Notes: generated by a model not told the origin, from the sequence alone. 64,000 nucleotides of DNA from Nocardia abscessus NBRC 100374 (GCF_000308455.1 NZ_BAFP01000117.1:1-64000), one strand, 5' to 3'. Numbered from the stretch's first letter, positions 51,292 through 60,499 are shown. Translations and numbers: made by a program.

Positions 51292-51894
51292 TCACAGTCG
51301 TCCGAAACCGACCACACCGGGCAGATCGGCCAGGGCGAGCCGGTGGATGCGGACCTCGTCGAACTCGTTGCCGCCTATGGTGGTCACCTCGCCCGCGTCG
51401 GCCCACAGGACGATGTTGGTGTGCTGCCCGTACGGACTGGACTCTCCGTACAGCAGCACGTCACCGGTGCGCGGATGGTAGCCCGACCCGATTGTGGAGA
51501 ACCGTCCGTTGCTCTCGTAGTACTCCTGCAGCGTGTACACGCCGGGAATCCGCCACGAGCCCGAATTCGGATTGGAGAGCGGCACGCCCGCCTCGCGAAA
51601 CACCCAGCTGACGAAGTCGGCGCACCATGCCTCGTCGACCCCCTCGGCGTATTTCGTCCCCGCTCCCGGATCGTTGAATTCGCGCTCGGCGACCGCGACG
51701 ATCCTGGCCTGAGTCGGATCCAGCGCCGACCGATCGAGGGCAGGGAACTCGGTGAGACGGTCCTCCCCTACCGCCGGATCGCCCCAGCGGTCCTGCCACG
51801 AATAGACCCCGGCGACTGCGGCGGTGGCCACACCGAGCGCCACCAAGACGAGCGCGATCCACCGACCCGACTGTGCTCCCGATTGTCGTCTCAT
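51292..51894 (-). CDS. CHAP-domain amidase/endopeptidase, membrane-anchored
   Basis: This 200-residue protein has an N-terminal transmembrane anchor (RWIALVLVALGVATAAVAGVY) and a CHAP domain: DEAWCADFVSWVFREAG with Cys91, and GQHTNIVLWADAGEVTTIGGNEFDEVRIHRL with His158. CHAP enzymes cut peptidoglycan stem peptides or amide bonds. The ATG at 51894 is the first giving a normal anchor. The gene is divergent from the osmoprotectant ABC operon and about 200 bp away. The substrate bond is inferred from the family. Confidence 0.85.
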   Translation of the reverse strand: MRRQSGAQSGRWIALVLVALGVATAAVAGVYSWQDRWGDPAVGEDRLTEFPALDRSALDPTQARIVAVAEREFNDPGAGTKYAEGVDEAWCADFVSWVFREAGVPLSNPNSGSWRIPGVYTLQEYYESNGRFSTIGSGYHPRTGDVLLYGESSPYGQHTNIVLWADAGEVTTIGGNEFDEVRIHRLALADLPGVVGFGRL

Positions 51895-52029
51895 CGCCCC
51901 CGGTTCCTCCGTACTGCCGACTATCGACCGTACCGAATTCAACACGCGAACCCGCCGAACAGTTCCGGCCGCACCCCACGGTAGGTTTCGATTCCGCGGT
52001 GACCGGGCAACCCCTACGAGCCGAAATCG

Positions 52030-52059
52030 TTTACGGCACCGGGACAACCACGCTAGTCT
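52030..52059 (+). promoter_or_regulatory. Candidate promoter of the osmoprotectant operon
   Basis: TTTACG (52030-52035) and TAGTCT (52054-52059), spaced 18 bp, resemble a housekeeping-type promoter. Transcription would begin near 52066, shortly before the strong GGGGAGG ribosome site at 52079-52085. Confidence 0.4.
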
Positions 52060-52091
52060 CCGAAGAGACCAGCCGATGGGGAGGTACGGCC

Positions 52092-52742
52092 CTGGACACG
52101 CTGTGGACATTCATCGTGCACCGGCGGCACCAGTTGCTGGTCGACTCCTACCTGCACGTCTCGGCCGTGGTGCAATCGGTGCTGCTGGCCACGGTGGTCT
52201 CGGTGCTGATCGGAATCCTGGTCTACCGCAGCCCGCTCGGCTCCTCGATCGCCTCCGCACTGGCCGGCGCGGTGCTCACCGTTCCGTCGTTCGCGCTGCT
52301 CGGCCTGCTGATCCCGTTCCTCGGCCTCGGTGTCGCACCGACGATCACGGCGCTCGTGGTGTACGCGCTGCTGCCGATCATGCGCAACACCATCCTCGGG
52401 CTCGCCTCGGTGGACCCCGCCGTGACCGACGCGGCGCGCGGGGTGGGGATGAACCGGCTGCGCGTACTCGCCCGGATCGAACTGCCGCTGGCCTGGCCCG
52501 CCATCCTGGCCGGAATGCGGGTGAGCACCCAGCTGATCATGGGGATTCTCGCGCTCGCCGCCTACGCCAAAGGCCCCGGGCTCGGCAACCTGATCTTCTC
52601 CGGACTCGCGCGCCTCGGCAGCCCGAACGCGGTGCCGCAGGCTCTGGTCGGCACGATCCTCGTCGTCGTGCTCGCCCTCGTGCTCGACGGGATCTACGTC
52701 CTGATCGGACGGCTCACCACCTCGAGGGGAATTCGTGACTGA
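52092..52742 (+). CDS. Osmoprotectant ABC transporter permease (OpuCB/ProW-like)
   Basis: This approximately 216-residue permease has five or six transmembrane helices and the binding-protein-dependent loop DAARGVGMNRLRVLARIELPLAWPAILAGMR. In this frame no ATG or GTG follows the GGGGAGG at 52079-52085 within normal spacing; CTG at 52092 lies 6 nt after it and gives the expected N-terminus (DTLWTFIVHRRHQLLVDSYLHV). A rare CTG start is therefore likely; a GTG at FIVHRR would remove about nine residues. It overlaps the ATPase gene by 8 bp. Confidence 0.88.
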   Translation: MDTLWTFIVHRRHQLLVDSYLHVSAVVQSVLLATVVSVLIGILVYRSPLGSSIASALAGAVLTVPSFALLGLLIPFLGLGVAPTITALVVYALLPIMRNTILGLASVDPAVTDAARGVGMNRLRVLARIELPLAWPAILAGMRVSTQLIMGILALAAYAKGPGLGNLIFSGLARLGSPNAVPQALVGTILVVVLALVLDGIYVLIGRLTTSRGIRD

Positions 52743-53934
52743 CACCGAAACCATCGGCGGCGCCGCCGCATCGGTCGTCTCCGGCGTCGAGATCGTGCTC
52801 GACTCGGTGACCAAACACTATCCGGGACAGCGCGATCCGGCCGTAGACCGCGTCTCGCTGACCATCCCGGCCGGTGAGATCGTGGTCCTGGTCGGGCCGT
52901 CCGGCTGCGGCAAGACCACCACCATGCGGATGATCAACCGGCTGATCGAGCCCACCTCGGGCACCATCACCATCGACGGGCGCGACGCGGCCACGATCCA
53001 TCCCGACCGGTTGCGCCGCGGCATCGGCTACTCGATCCAGCAGGCGGGCCTGTTCCCGCACCTGACCGTCGCGAAGAACGTCGCGACCGTGCCCGGCCTG
53101 ATCGGCTGGGACCGGCGGCGCATCGCGGCACGGGTCGAAGAGATGCTGGAGCTGGTCGGTCTGGATCCGGACACCTTCCGCGACCGCTATCCCCGCCAGC
53201 TCTCCGGCGGCCAGCAGCAGCGGGTCGGGGTGGCCAGGGCGCTGGCGGCCGACCCACCCGTGCTGCTGATGGACGAACCGTTCGGCGCGGTCGATCCGAT
53301 CACGCGGGGACTGCTGCAGGACGAGCTGCTGCGACTGCAAGGCGAACTCGGCAAGACGATCGTCTTCGTCACCCACGATTTCACCGAGGCGGTCAAGCTC
53401 GGCGACCGCATCGCCGTGCTGGGTGACCGATCCCGGATCCTGCAGTACGACACGCCCGCGGCGATCCTGGCCGACCCGGCCGACGAGACGGTCGCCGGTT
53501 TCGTCGGCGCGGACGCCTCGCTCAAACAGCTCACGCTGACCCGGGTCCGCGACGTCGAACTCGGCGACTGCCCCACCGCGACCGAGCAGGACCCGGTCGA
53601 GCAGCTGCGCGCCGCCCTCGCGGACCGGGACTGGCCGTGGGCACTGGTGCTGGACGCTCAGCGCCGCCCACGCCGGTGGGTTTCGGCCGAACAGCTGGCG
53701 CACGCCGCGTCCTTGCGCGACGTCGGATCGCCGGTGCCGGAGACATTGTCGCTGAAATCGACTCTGCAGGACGCGCTCGAGGCACTGCTGACCTATCAGA
53801 ACGCGACCGCGGTGGTAACCGGGACGCGCGGCGAGTACGCCGGGCTGATCACCATCGACACCCTGATCGGCCATCTGTCGGCCCTGCGCGCCGAGCACGG
53901 CGCCGACCACACCGCGGCGGACGGCGCGCCATGA
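52735..53934 (+). CDS. Osmoprotectant ABC transporter ATP-binding protein with CBS-like tail
   Basis: This 399-residue ATPase belongs to the OpuCA/ProV group. Walker A is GPSGCGKTTTMRMINRLIEPTSG, the signature is LSGGQQQRVGVARALA, Walker B is VLLMDEPFGAVD, and the switch His is in VTHDFTEA. The C-terminal part (about 270-385) resembles a CBS pair that senses ionic strength. It lies between two permease genes with overlapping starts. Uptake of glycine betaine, choline or similar compounds is expected. Confidence 0.95.
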   Translation: MTDTETIGGAAASVVSGVEIVLDSVTKHYPGQRDPAVDRVSLTIPAGEIVVLVGPSGCGKTTTMRMINRLIEPTSGTITIDGRDAATIHPDRLRRGIGYSIQQAGLFPHLTVAKNVATVPGLIGWDRRRIAARVEEMLELVGLDPDTFRDRYPRQLSGGQQQRVGVARALAADPPVLLMDEPFGAVDPITRGLLQDELLRLQGELGKTIVFVTHDFTEAVKLGDRIAVLGDRSRILQYDTPAAILADPADETVAGFVGADASLKQLTLTRVRDVELGDCPTATEQDPVEQLRAALADRDWPWALVLDAQRRPRRWVSAEQLAHAASLRDVGSPVPETLSLKSTLQDALEALLTYQNATAVVTGTRGEYAGLITIDTLIGHLSALRAEHGADHTAADGAP

Positions 53935-54692
53935 CCACCGCAGCGTCACCCGCCGCCCAGCGCAGGGCCGAGCGTATCCGGCTGGTCGCCCAGCCCGCGC
54001 TCGTGCTCGCGCTCACCGCGGGCGTGCTGGTGTGGGCGTATGCCCGCGACCTCACCGTCACGCAGCAGGCCAGCCTGAACGCGAGCAACGTCGCGACCGT
54101 CACCTGGCAGCACGTGCTGATCACCGCGACCGTGGTGCTGATCGTCGTCGCGGTGGCCGTCCCGCTCGGCACCGTGCTCACCAGGCCGGGATTCCGCCGC
54201 CTCGCACCGGTTTTCGTCGGCATCGCGAACATGGCCGCGGCCGCACCGGCCATCGGCCTGATCGTGCTGTTCTATCTGGTCACCCGCACCACCGGCTTCT
54301 GGATCGGTGTGGCGCCGATCGCGCTCTACTCACTGCTTCCGGTACTGCGCAACACCATCCTCGGCTACCAGCAGGTGGACCGGACGCTCATCGACGCGGG
54401 CCGCGGACAGGGGATGTCGGCGGCGACGGTGCTGCGGCGCATCGAATTCCCGCTCGCGGTGCCCTACATCCTGGCCGGGCTGCGCACGTCGCTGGTGCTC
54501 GCGGTCGGCACCGCGACGCTGTCGTTCCTGGTGAGCGCGGGTGGGCTCGGCATCCTGATCGACACCGGCTACAAGCTGCGCGACAACGTGACCCTGGTGG
54601 TCGGCGCGGTGCTCGCGGTGGCACTGGCCCTGCTGGTGGACTGGCTCGGCGCGCTCGCCGAAGCATTCCTCGGGCCGAGGGGGCTGAAATGA
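53931..54692 (+). CDS. Osmoprotectant ABC transporter second permease
   Basis: This 253-residue permease has about six transmembrane helices and the coupling loop DAGRGQGMSAATVLRRIEFPLAVPYILAGLRTSL. It is similar to the first permease of the operon (LLPVLRNTILG / LLPIMRNTILG). The ATG at 53931 overlaps the ATPase stop (ATGA), and its own TGA overlaps the next start. Two permeases suggest a heterodimeric channel, as in OpuC-type systems. Confidence 0.93.
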   Translation: MTTAASPAAQRRAERIRLVAQPALVLALTAGVLVWAYARDLTVTQQASLNASNVATVTWQHVLITATVVLIVVAVAVPLGTVLTRPGFRRLAPVFVGIANMAAAAPAIGLIVLFYLVTRTTGFWIGVAPIALYSLLPVLRNTILGYQQVDRTLIDAGRGQGMSAATVLRRIEFPLAVPYILAGLRTSLVLAVGTATLSFLVSAGGLGILIDTGYKLRDNVTLVVGAVLAVALALLVDWLGALAEAFLGPRGLK

Positions 54693-55663
54693 CCCTAGCG
54701 TGGCGCACACTCGCGCTGGCGCTCGGTATGGCACTGGTGGCCGCGTGCGGGCTGCAATCCGGCGGCGCGGTGCCGCTGCGGGTAGGTCCGGGCAGCATCG
54801 GACCGGTGCCCGAGCTCGAGGGTGGGCGCATCACGGTGGGCTCCAAGGATTTCACCGAGCAGAACATCCTCGGGTATCTCATCGAGTTCGCCCTCTCGGC
54901 AGCGGGCGCCGACGTGCGCGACCTGACCAACATCCAGGGCTCCAACAGCGTGCGCGACGCCCAGCTGCACGGGCAGATCGACATCGCCTACGACTACACC
55001 GGCACCGGCTGGATCAACTACCTCGGCAACGAGACGCCGGTGCCGGACGAGATCGGCCAGTTCGAGGCGGTTCGCGACGCCGACCTCGCCGAGCACGGCA
55101 TGGTGTGGGCGGCGATGGCGCCGATGAACAACACCTACGCGCTGGTCATGAGCGCCCGGACCGCGCAGGAGACCGGCGTGCGGACGCTGTCGGACTACGC
55201 CCGGCTGGTCGACACCGACCCGGCCGCCGCGTCCATCTGCGTCGGCACCGAATTCAACGTCCGTCAGGACGGATTCCCCGGTCTGACCCGCAAATACGAG
55301 ATCGACGCGGGCAAGGTGCGCAAGCAGATCGTCCAGGACGCCGTGGTCTACCAGGCGACCGCCGACGGCAAACAGTGCCGCTTCGGCTCCGTCGCCGCCA
55401 CCGACGGACGTATCCCGGCGCTGAATCTGATGCTGTTGCAGGACGATCGCGGCTTCTTCCCGAAGTACAACGCGGCGCTGGTGATGCGCGCGAGTTTCGC
55501 CGAGGCGCATCCGCAGGTCGTCACCGTGCTCACCCCGATCTCGCAGCGCCTCACCAACGAGACCATCACCGAGCTGAACCGGCAGGTCGACGTGGACGGA
55601 CGCGAACCCGCGGACGTGGCGCGGGATTGGATGGTCGCGCAGGGTTTCGTCACCCCGCGCTGA
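54689..55663 (+). CDS. Osmoprotectant substrate-binding lipoprotein (OpuAC/ProX-like)
   Basis: This 324-residue lipoprotein has the lipobox LVAAC near residue 20 and the family fold: ITVGSKDFTEQNILGYLIEFALSAAGADV, SVRDAQLHGQIDIAYDYTGTGW, NNTYALVMS and FNVRQDGFPGLTRKYEI. It is the last gene of the four-gene operon, with an ATGA overlap to the second permease. Quaternary ammonium ligands are expected, but the aromatic ligand cage cannot be confirmed by eye. Confidence 0.93.
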   Translation: MTLAWRTLALALGMALVAACGLQSGGAVPLRVGPGSIGPVPELEGGRITVGSKDFTEQNILGYLIEFALSAAGADVRDLTNIQGSNSVRDAQLHGQIDIAYDYTGTGWINYLGNETPVPDEIGQFEAVRDADLAEHGMVWAAMAPMNNTYALVMSARTAQETGVRTLSDYARLVDTDPAAASICVGTEFNVRQDGFPGLTRKYEIDAGKVRKQIVQDAVVYQATADGKQCRFGSVAATDGRIPALNLMLLQDDRGFFPKYNAALVMRASFAEAHPQVVTVLTPISQRLTNETITELNRQVDVDGREPADVARDWMVAQGFVTPR

Positions 55664-55876
55664 CCCTTGGCATACACGGGTTACTGGGCTGGGCGAGTGC
55701 CGGGAACCGCCCCGCCCGGTCAGCACGGTTCGGCCCGCTACACCCACGGTCGCACATGCCGAACCCGGAGACGCAGGACCACGGCGACGAACACTCGTCG
55801 CTGTTCGGGTTACCGCGTGACCGACAGTTGCCGGTCGCCGCACCGGGTGGGCGACCGGCAAACCACCTACCGGCAC

Positions 55877-56515
55877 TCAGGCGCGCGGCTCACGACCGAG
55901 GTAACGCAGCAGGGCCGCGACGGCGGTGCTGTCGGCCGGTCCGTCCACGATCGCGGCGTACGCGCCCCACTGGCGCAACGGTTCTACGATCTCGGCCGCC
56001 TCGCCGCTCCCCGGCGCCGGATGGATCGCGCGTGCCGCGGTGAGCAGGTGACCGGCCAGTTCGTCGGTCAGCGGCGAGGGCTGGCCGGTGGCGACCGCGA
56101 TGTCCCAGGCGTGCACCGCGGCGTCCAGCGCGCACATGACCGCGGCGACCGGGGTGGCGAGCGCGCCGTGCGGCAGCGGCGTCGGCACGGTCTCGGTGGC
56201 GTCGTCGACCGTGGCCCAGGCGACGGAGGTCTGCTCGACCGCCTCGCGCACCAGTTCCGATGCGATCCCGTCGATCGCGCCGGAGGGGGCGAACGGGTTG
56301 TACGCCGGCCCGGCGCCGATACCGAGGAACTCGGCGAAGGCCAGCTGATCACCCGCGGCGTGCTGAACGACCTGCGTCACATCCCATTCCGAGCACGGGG
56401 TGGGCAGGTGCCACTGGTCCGCGCCGACGCCAGCGACCACGGTCTCCAGCGCGCGGTAGGAGTCGGTGAGCACATCGCGCCAGACGATCTGCAGGGCGGT
56501 GGAGGTGGCGTTCAT
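55877..56515 (-). CDS. DinB-like mycothiol-dependent enzyme family protein (TIGR03086)
   Basis: This 212-residue four-helix protein of the DinB/maleylpyruvate-isomerase N-terminal family (TIGR03086) has WHLPTPCSEWDVTQVVQHAAGDQLAFAEFL, with a metal-ligand His near residue 52, and ALDAAVHAWDIAVATGQ with a later ligand His. Members often use mycothiol, and mshB is in this window. It is divergent from a WYL-type regulator, with a short inverted repeat between them. The substrate is unknown. Confidence 0.86.
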   Translation of the reverse strand: MNATSTALQIVWRDVLTDSYRALETVVAGVGADQWHLPTPCSEWDVTQVVQHAAGDQLAFAEFLGIGAGPAYNPFAPSGAIDGIASELVREAVEQTSVAWATVDDATETVPTPLPHGALATPVAAVMCALDAAVHAWDIAVATGQPSPLTDELAGHLLTAARAIHPAPGSGEAAEIVEPLRQWGAYAAIVDGPADSTAVAALLRYLGREPRA

Positions 56516-56564
56516 GTCGGAGCCTTTCGCTTCGTTCTTGCTGCTGACATCAGCCTATGTGGCA

Positions 56565-56587
56565 ATTAGGCTAGTTTTGTTCCTAAT
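56565..56587 (+). promoter_or_regulatory. Inverted repeat between the TIGR03086 and WYL genes
   Basis: ATTAGG (56565-56570) and CCTAAT (56582-56587) form a 6-bp inverted repeat with an 11-bp spacer in the otherwise AT-richer gap between divergent genes. It ends 17 bp before the WYL start and is a plausible operator for that regulator. Confidence 0.5.
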
Positions 56588-56604
56588 AGGCCGAGGAGGA
56601 AAAA

Positions 56605-57576
56605 GTGGCGTCGACCACGACCCGTCTGTTGCGGTTGCTGGCGCTGCTCCAGGACCGCGCGCACACCGGGCGCGAACTCGCCGAGCGCCTCGGCGTCACC
56701 GATCGCACGCTGCGCCATGACATCCAGCGTCTACGCGAGCTCGGCTACCCGGTGCACGCCGCACGCGGCGCGATCGGCGGCTATCGACTCGGCCGCGGCA
56801 CGACCATGCCGCCCCTGCTGCTCGATGACGACGAGGCGGTGGCCGTCGCGGTCGCGGTCGGGCTCGCCGAGGACGGCTCCACCGGCATCGCGGACATCGC
56901 CGAGCACGTCACGAAAGCCCTGGGCAAGCTGGATCAGATCCTGCCGAAACGCTTGCAGCGCAAAGTGTCCGCGCTGCGCGAAGCGACGGCGATCGGCCCG
57001 GCCACCACCGGATCGCGCGAGCCGGACGCGCCGGTTCCCGCCGCGGTGCTCACCACCCTGGCCGGCGCCATCCGCGACGGTGCGACGGTCCGGATCGCGG
57101 AAGCCGGAACCGGATCCTCCGTCGAGATCGAGCCGTACCGGCTGATCAACTGGCAGCGCCGCTGGTATCTGGTCGCCTACAGCTTGGCAGACCACACCTG
57201 GCGCGCGATCGCGCTGGCCGGAGTCCTCCGCGCCGAGCCGGGTTCCCGCCGTTTCGCCGCCCGCGCACTCCCCGACGACGATCTGGTCGCTTTCGTCATG
57301 CGCCACATCGCCACCACGGGGTGGAAGGTGCAGGCTCGGGTCACCGTGCTCGCGCCCGCCGAGACCGTCGTCGCCCGGATCAACCCCGCCGTCGGGGTGG
57401 TCGAGGCAGTGGACGCGGACACCTGCGTCCTCTACACGGGCGCGGACGCACTGGAGACGATCGCCATCTACCTGTCCATGCTGATGATGGACTTCCGCGT
57501 CGACGGCCCACCGGAACTCGTCGCCCATATCCGCACCCTCGGCCGCCGGTACACCGCTGCCGTCGCGGACGCCTGA
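56605..57576 (+). CDS. WYL-domain transcriptional regulator with DeoR-type HTH
   Basis: This 323-residue regulator has an N-terminal winged HTH (RLLRLLALLQDRAHTGRELAERLGVTDRTLRHDIQRLRELGYPVHAARGAIGGYRL) and a central WYL domain with VEIEPYRLINWQRRWYLVAYSLADHTWRAIAL. The C-terminal WCX part follows. GAGGAGGAAAAA precedes the GTG. WYL proteins sense small ligands or nucleic acid and often control a divergent gene; here the divergent gene encodes the TIGR03086 protein. The ligand is unknown. Confidence 0.92.
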   Translation: MASTTTRLLRLLALLQDRAHTGRELAERLGVTDRTLRHDIQRLRELGYPVHAARGAIGGYRLGRGTTMPPLLLDDDEAVAVAVAVGLAEDGSTGIADIAEHVTKALGKLDQILPKRLQRKVSALREATAIGPATTGSREPDAPVPAAVLTTLAGAIRDGATVRIAEAGTGSSVEIEPYRLINWQRRWYLVAYSLADHTWRAIALAGVLRAEPGSRRFAARALPDDDLVAFVMRHIATTGWKVQARVTVLAPAETVVARINPAVGVVEAVDADTCVLYTGADALETIAIYLSMLMMDFRVDGPPELVAHIRTLGRRYTAAVADA

Positions 57577-57590
57577 TTTCGAGGACGACG

Positions 57591-59063
57591 TCAGGAATGC
57601 CCGGTGGTGGTCGCCGCGTCGGCCGTCTTCCGCATCGGGATCAGCGCGGTCATCGCGATGGCGGCCAGCGCCGCCGCCATCGCGATGAGGAAGGTGGTGT
57701 GGAACCCGTCGCGCGAGGGCAGCAGGTGCGGGCCGAACTGGATGGTCATGTGCGCCAGCACCACGCTCATCACCGCCGCCGAGGTCGAGGTGCCGATCGA
57801 GCGCATCAGCGAGTTCAAGCCGTTGGCCGCCGCGGTCTCGGTGATCGGCACCGCGCCCATGATCAGCGCGGGCATCGCCGCGTACGCCAGACCGACGCCG
57901 CCCGCGACGATCACCGAGGCGAGCACGATCTCCCAGACGCTGTTCATCAGGACCACCGCGCACAGGTAGCCTGCGGCGATCACCGACGACCCGAGCGCGA
58001 GGGTGACCTTCGGTCCCCGGCTCGCCGACAGCCGCGCCGACACCGGGGAGAGCAGCATCATCACGAAACCGGTCGGCGCCAGCGCCAATCCCGCGCTGAC
58101 CATGGACAGCCCGAAGCCGTATCCGGTCTGCTCCGGCGCCATCAGCAACTGCGGGAAGGTCAGCGACATGCCGTAGAGCGAGAAACCGACGGCGATCGAG
58201 GCGGCGTTGGTGAACAGCACCCTCGGGCGCGCCGATACCCGCAGGTCCACCAGCGGCGAGCGCCGGCGCAATTCGAAAGCGCCCCAGCCCAGGAACACCA
58301 CGACCGAGACAGCGAACAGGCTCAGGATCGGCGCGCCGGCCCAGCCCCAGTCCGCGCCCTTGGTGATCGCCACCAGCAGCGCGAGCAGCGCGACCGACAG
58401 CCCGATCGCGCCGCCGAAATCGAACCGGGCGGGCGTGCGTACCGGCGACTCCGGCACGAACGCGAAGACCAGTGCGGCACAGACGACGCCGAGCCCGGCC
58501 GACGTCCAGAACAGCACATGCCAGTCCGCGTTCTGCGCGATGGCCGCCGCGACCGGCAGGCCGATCGCGCCGCCGACGCCGAGCGTGGCGCTCATGATCG
58601 CCATCGCGGAACCCACCCGCTCGGCGGGCAATTCGTCCCGCATGATGCTGATGCCCAGTGGAATGGCCCCGACCGCCGCACCTTGCAGGGAGCGTCCCAC
58701 GATCTCGGGCAGCAGCGTGGAGAACGACGCGCAGACCACCGAACCGGCCACCAGCAGAAGCAGATTCGCGAACAAGATGCGGCGCTTGCCGAACATGTCG
58801 CCGAGACGGCCGCTGATCGGGGTCGCCACCGCGCCCGCCAGCAGTGTGGCCGTGACGACCCAGGAGGCATTGGACGCCGAGGTGTGCAACAGGGCGGGCA
58901 GCGACGGAATGATCGGAATGACGAGCGTCTGCATCAGCGAGACGACGACACCGACCATGCCGAGCGTCGCGATGAGCAGCGCCGGCGCGGGACCGCGCCG
59001 ATCGCCGGGACCGGAGACGGTCGAGGACGCGTCGGCAGCTACAGTCACATATGCACGGTACAT
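57591..59063 (-). CDS. MFS multidrug efflux transporter (DHA2 type)
   Basis: This 490-residue transporter has about 14 transmembrane helices and the MFS motif GRLGDMFGKRRILFANLLLL after the second helix, plus the export-type motif near LGVGGAIGLPVAAAIAQNADW. It is predicted to expel toxic compounds by proton antiport. The ATG at 59063 and a GTG at 59048 are both possible starts; the palindrome at 59052-59080 overlaps them. It is divergent from a MarR regulator, the usual pairing for drug-induced efflux. Confidence 0.92.
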   Translation of the reverse strand: MYRAYVTVAADASSTVSGPGDRRGPAPALLIATLGMVGVVVSLMQTLVIPIIPSLPALLHTSASNASWVVTATLLAGAVATPISGRLGDMFGKRRILFANLLLLVAGSVVCASFSTLLPEIVGRSLQGAAVGAIPLGISIMRDELPAERVGSAMAIMSATLGVGGAIGLPVAAAIAQNADWHVLFWTSAGLGVVCAALVFAFVPESPVRTPARFDFGGAIGLSVALLALLVAITKGADWGWAGAPILSLFAVSVVVFLGWGAFELRRRSPLVDLRVSARPRVLFTNAASIAVGFSLYGMSLTFPQLLMAPEQTGYGFGLSMVSAGLALAPTGFVMMLLSPVSARLSASRGPKVTLALGSSVIAAGYLCAVVLMNSVWEIVLASVIVAGGVGLAYAAMPALIMGAVPITETAAANGLNSLMRSIGTSTSAAVMSVVLAHMTIQFGPHLLPSRDGFHTTFLIAMAAALAAIAMTALIPMRKTADAATTTGHS

Positions 59064-59080
59064 ACCATGTGTATGGTGCA
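59052..59080 (+). promoter_or_regulatory. Imperfect palindrome in the MFS/marR divergent region
   Basis: TGCAC-N2-TACA (59052-59062) is mirrored by TGTA-N2-GTGCA (59070-59080) around a centre at 59066. It overlaps the possible starts of the MFS gene and lies 40 bp before the MarR start, as expected for a MarR operator that represses both. Confidence 0.55.
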
Positions 59081-59119
59081 CAATTTGATCTCGGCGTGAT
59101 GCGCGCGACATAGTGGGGC

Positions 59120-59602
59120 ATGTCCGATTTCGGCCCAGGCGACAGCGCAGCGCTGACCCGCCTCGCCTTCGAACTCTCGCTGCTGTCCAGGCACTTCCCG
59201 GCCGCCCTGCTACGCCGTCCCGGCTTCCGGCTCGACCGCTCGGCATATCTGATCCTGACCAGGCTGGAACTGGACCACCCGCTGAGCCTGCGCGAGCTTT
59301 CCGAAGCGTTCCGCTTGGACATTTCCACGATCAACCGTCAGGTCGGCGCCATGCTCAAACAGGGGTTGGTCGACCGGGTACCCGACCCCGACGGCGGCAT
59401 CGCCCGCAAGATCCGCGCCAGCGCCAAGGGATTGGACTTCCTGGCCTCCGACCGCCGGCAGAGCCGCCAGGGTATCGGTGCGGTGGTAGCCGAATGGAGC
59501 GACGCCGACGTCGATCAGTTCAGCAGGCTCATCGCGCGCTTCAACCAGTCGGTCGAAGACCGAGAGGACAACCCATGGCCCCGCCCGCAGGGGCTGGCGT
59601 GA
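59120..59602 (+). CDS. MarR-family transcriptional regulator
   Basis: This 160-residue protein has a winged HTH: LDRSAYLILTRLELDHPLSLRELSEAFRLDISTINRQVGAMLKQGLVDRVPDPDGGIARKIRASAKGLDFL at about 38-110, with the beta-wing DPDGGIARK. It is divergent from the MFS transporter and is likely its repressor through the palindrome at 59052-59080. Ligands are typically phenolic or drug-like compounds. The C-terminal 15 residues are Pro-rich. Confidence 0.92.
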   Translation: MSDFGPGDSAALTRLAFELSLLSRHFPAALLRRPGFRLDRSAYLILTRLELDHPLSLRELSEAFRLDISTINRQVGAMLKQGLVDRVPDPDGGIARKIRASAKGLDFLASDRRQSRQGIGAVVAEWSDADVDQFSRLIARFNQSVEDREDNPWPRPQGLA

Positions 59603-59617
59603 GGCCGGATCGAACGG

Positions 59618-60433
59618 TCACGCCGCGGCGTACACGCCAGGGGTGATGCCGTAGCAACGCCGGAACCACCGGGTGAGATGGGCTTGGTCGGCGAAACCGG
59701 CGGCGGTGGCCGCTTCGGCGACCGGACGGCCCGCCGCGATCAGCCCCCTGGCCGCGCGCAAACGCAGAAGACGCTGGTAATCGCTCGGCGCGAGGCCGTA
59801 ATTCGCCCGGAACGCGCGGTACAGCGCGAACCGGCTCGCGCCGCTCGCCTCGACCAGGTCGTCCATGGAGAGCGGGTCGAGATAGCGGTCGTCGAGGACG
59901 GCGCGCACGCGACGGGCGACGGCCGCGTCCGGCCGGGCCGTCGAGCGAACCCGGGGTCGGCGCGCCCCGCGCTGCACCAGCGCCGCGACCGAAGCGGCCA
60001 GCGCCTCGTCGGCGGCGAGTGCGGTGGCCGGGCCGGTCAGGCCCGCGCAGAGGCGGCGTAGCGCCGAGGTGAGCACCGGATCGCGCAGCACCGGGTCGGC
60101 GAACAGCGGCAGCCCGGTCGGACGGCCCGCCTGATCGGACAGCAGGTCGGTGACCAGCTCGGTGCCGATGTGCACGATCGAGTAGGTGAAGCCCTGCTCG
60201 GTGGTGCTGTGGCCGTTGTGCGGCTCGTCCGGGTTGAAGGCCATCACCATGCCCGCCGCGCTGGTCCGCGCGGCGCCGCGGCAATCGAAGCTCTGCGCAC
60301 CGAACTCGGTGAAGCCGAACGAGTAGGTCTCGTGGCTGTGCGAGTGATAGACGTGCCGCTCGAAGTGCGCGTGCATCAGTTCCACCGGGCGGTTCGGCAT
60401 TCGCCGGTACCGCACCCACTCACCGTCGGCCAC
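59618..60433 (-). CDS. AraC-family transcriptional regulator
   Basis: This 271-residue regulator has an N-terminal cupin-like sensing domain (MHAHFERHVYHSHSHETYSFGFTEFGAQSF, then FNPDEPHNGHSTTEQGFTYSIVHIG) and a C-terminal double HTH. The HTH part is LDDRYLDPLSMDDLVEASGASRFALYRAFRANYGLAPSDYQRLLRLRAARGLIAAG and FADQAHLTRWFRRCYGITPGVY. The divergent EamA-type exporter starts 66 bp away and is its likely target. Such pairs often export amino acids. Confidence 0.92.
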   Translation of the reverse strand: MADGEWVRYRRMPNRPVELMHAHFERHVYHSHSHETYSFGFTEFGAQSFDCRGAARTSAAGMVMAFNPDEPHNGHSTTEQGFTYSIVHIGTELVTDLLSDQAGRPTGLPLFADPVLRDPVLTSALRRLCAGLTGPATALAADEALAASVAALVQRGARRPRVRSTARPDAAVARRVRAVLDDRYLDPLSMDDLVEASGASRFALYRAFRANYGLAPSDYQRLLRLRAARGLIAAGRPVAEAATAAGFADQAHLTRWFRRCYGITPGVYAAA

Positions 60434-60499
60434 CGTCCCATTGTGCGCCGCGCACCAGCGTTCAAGACCGCGGGGCGGTGGGTCAGCAGGATCGGATCC

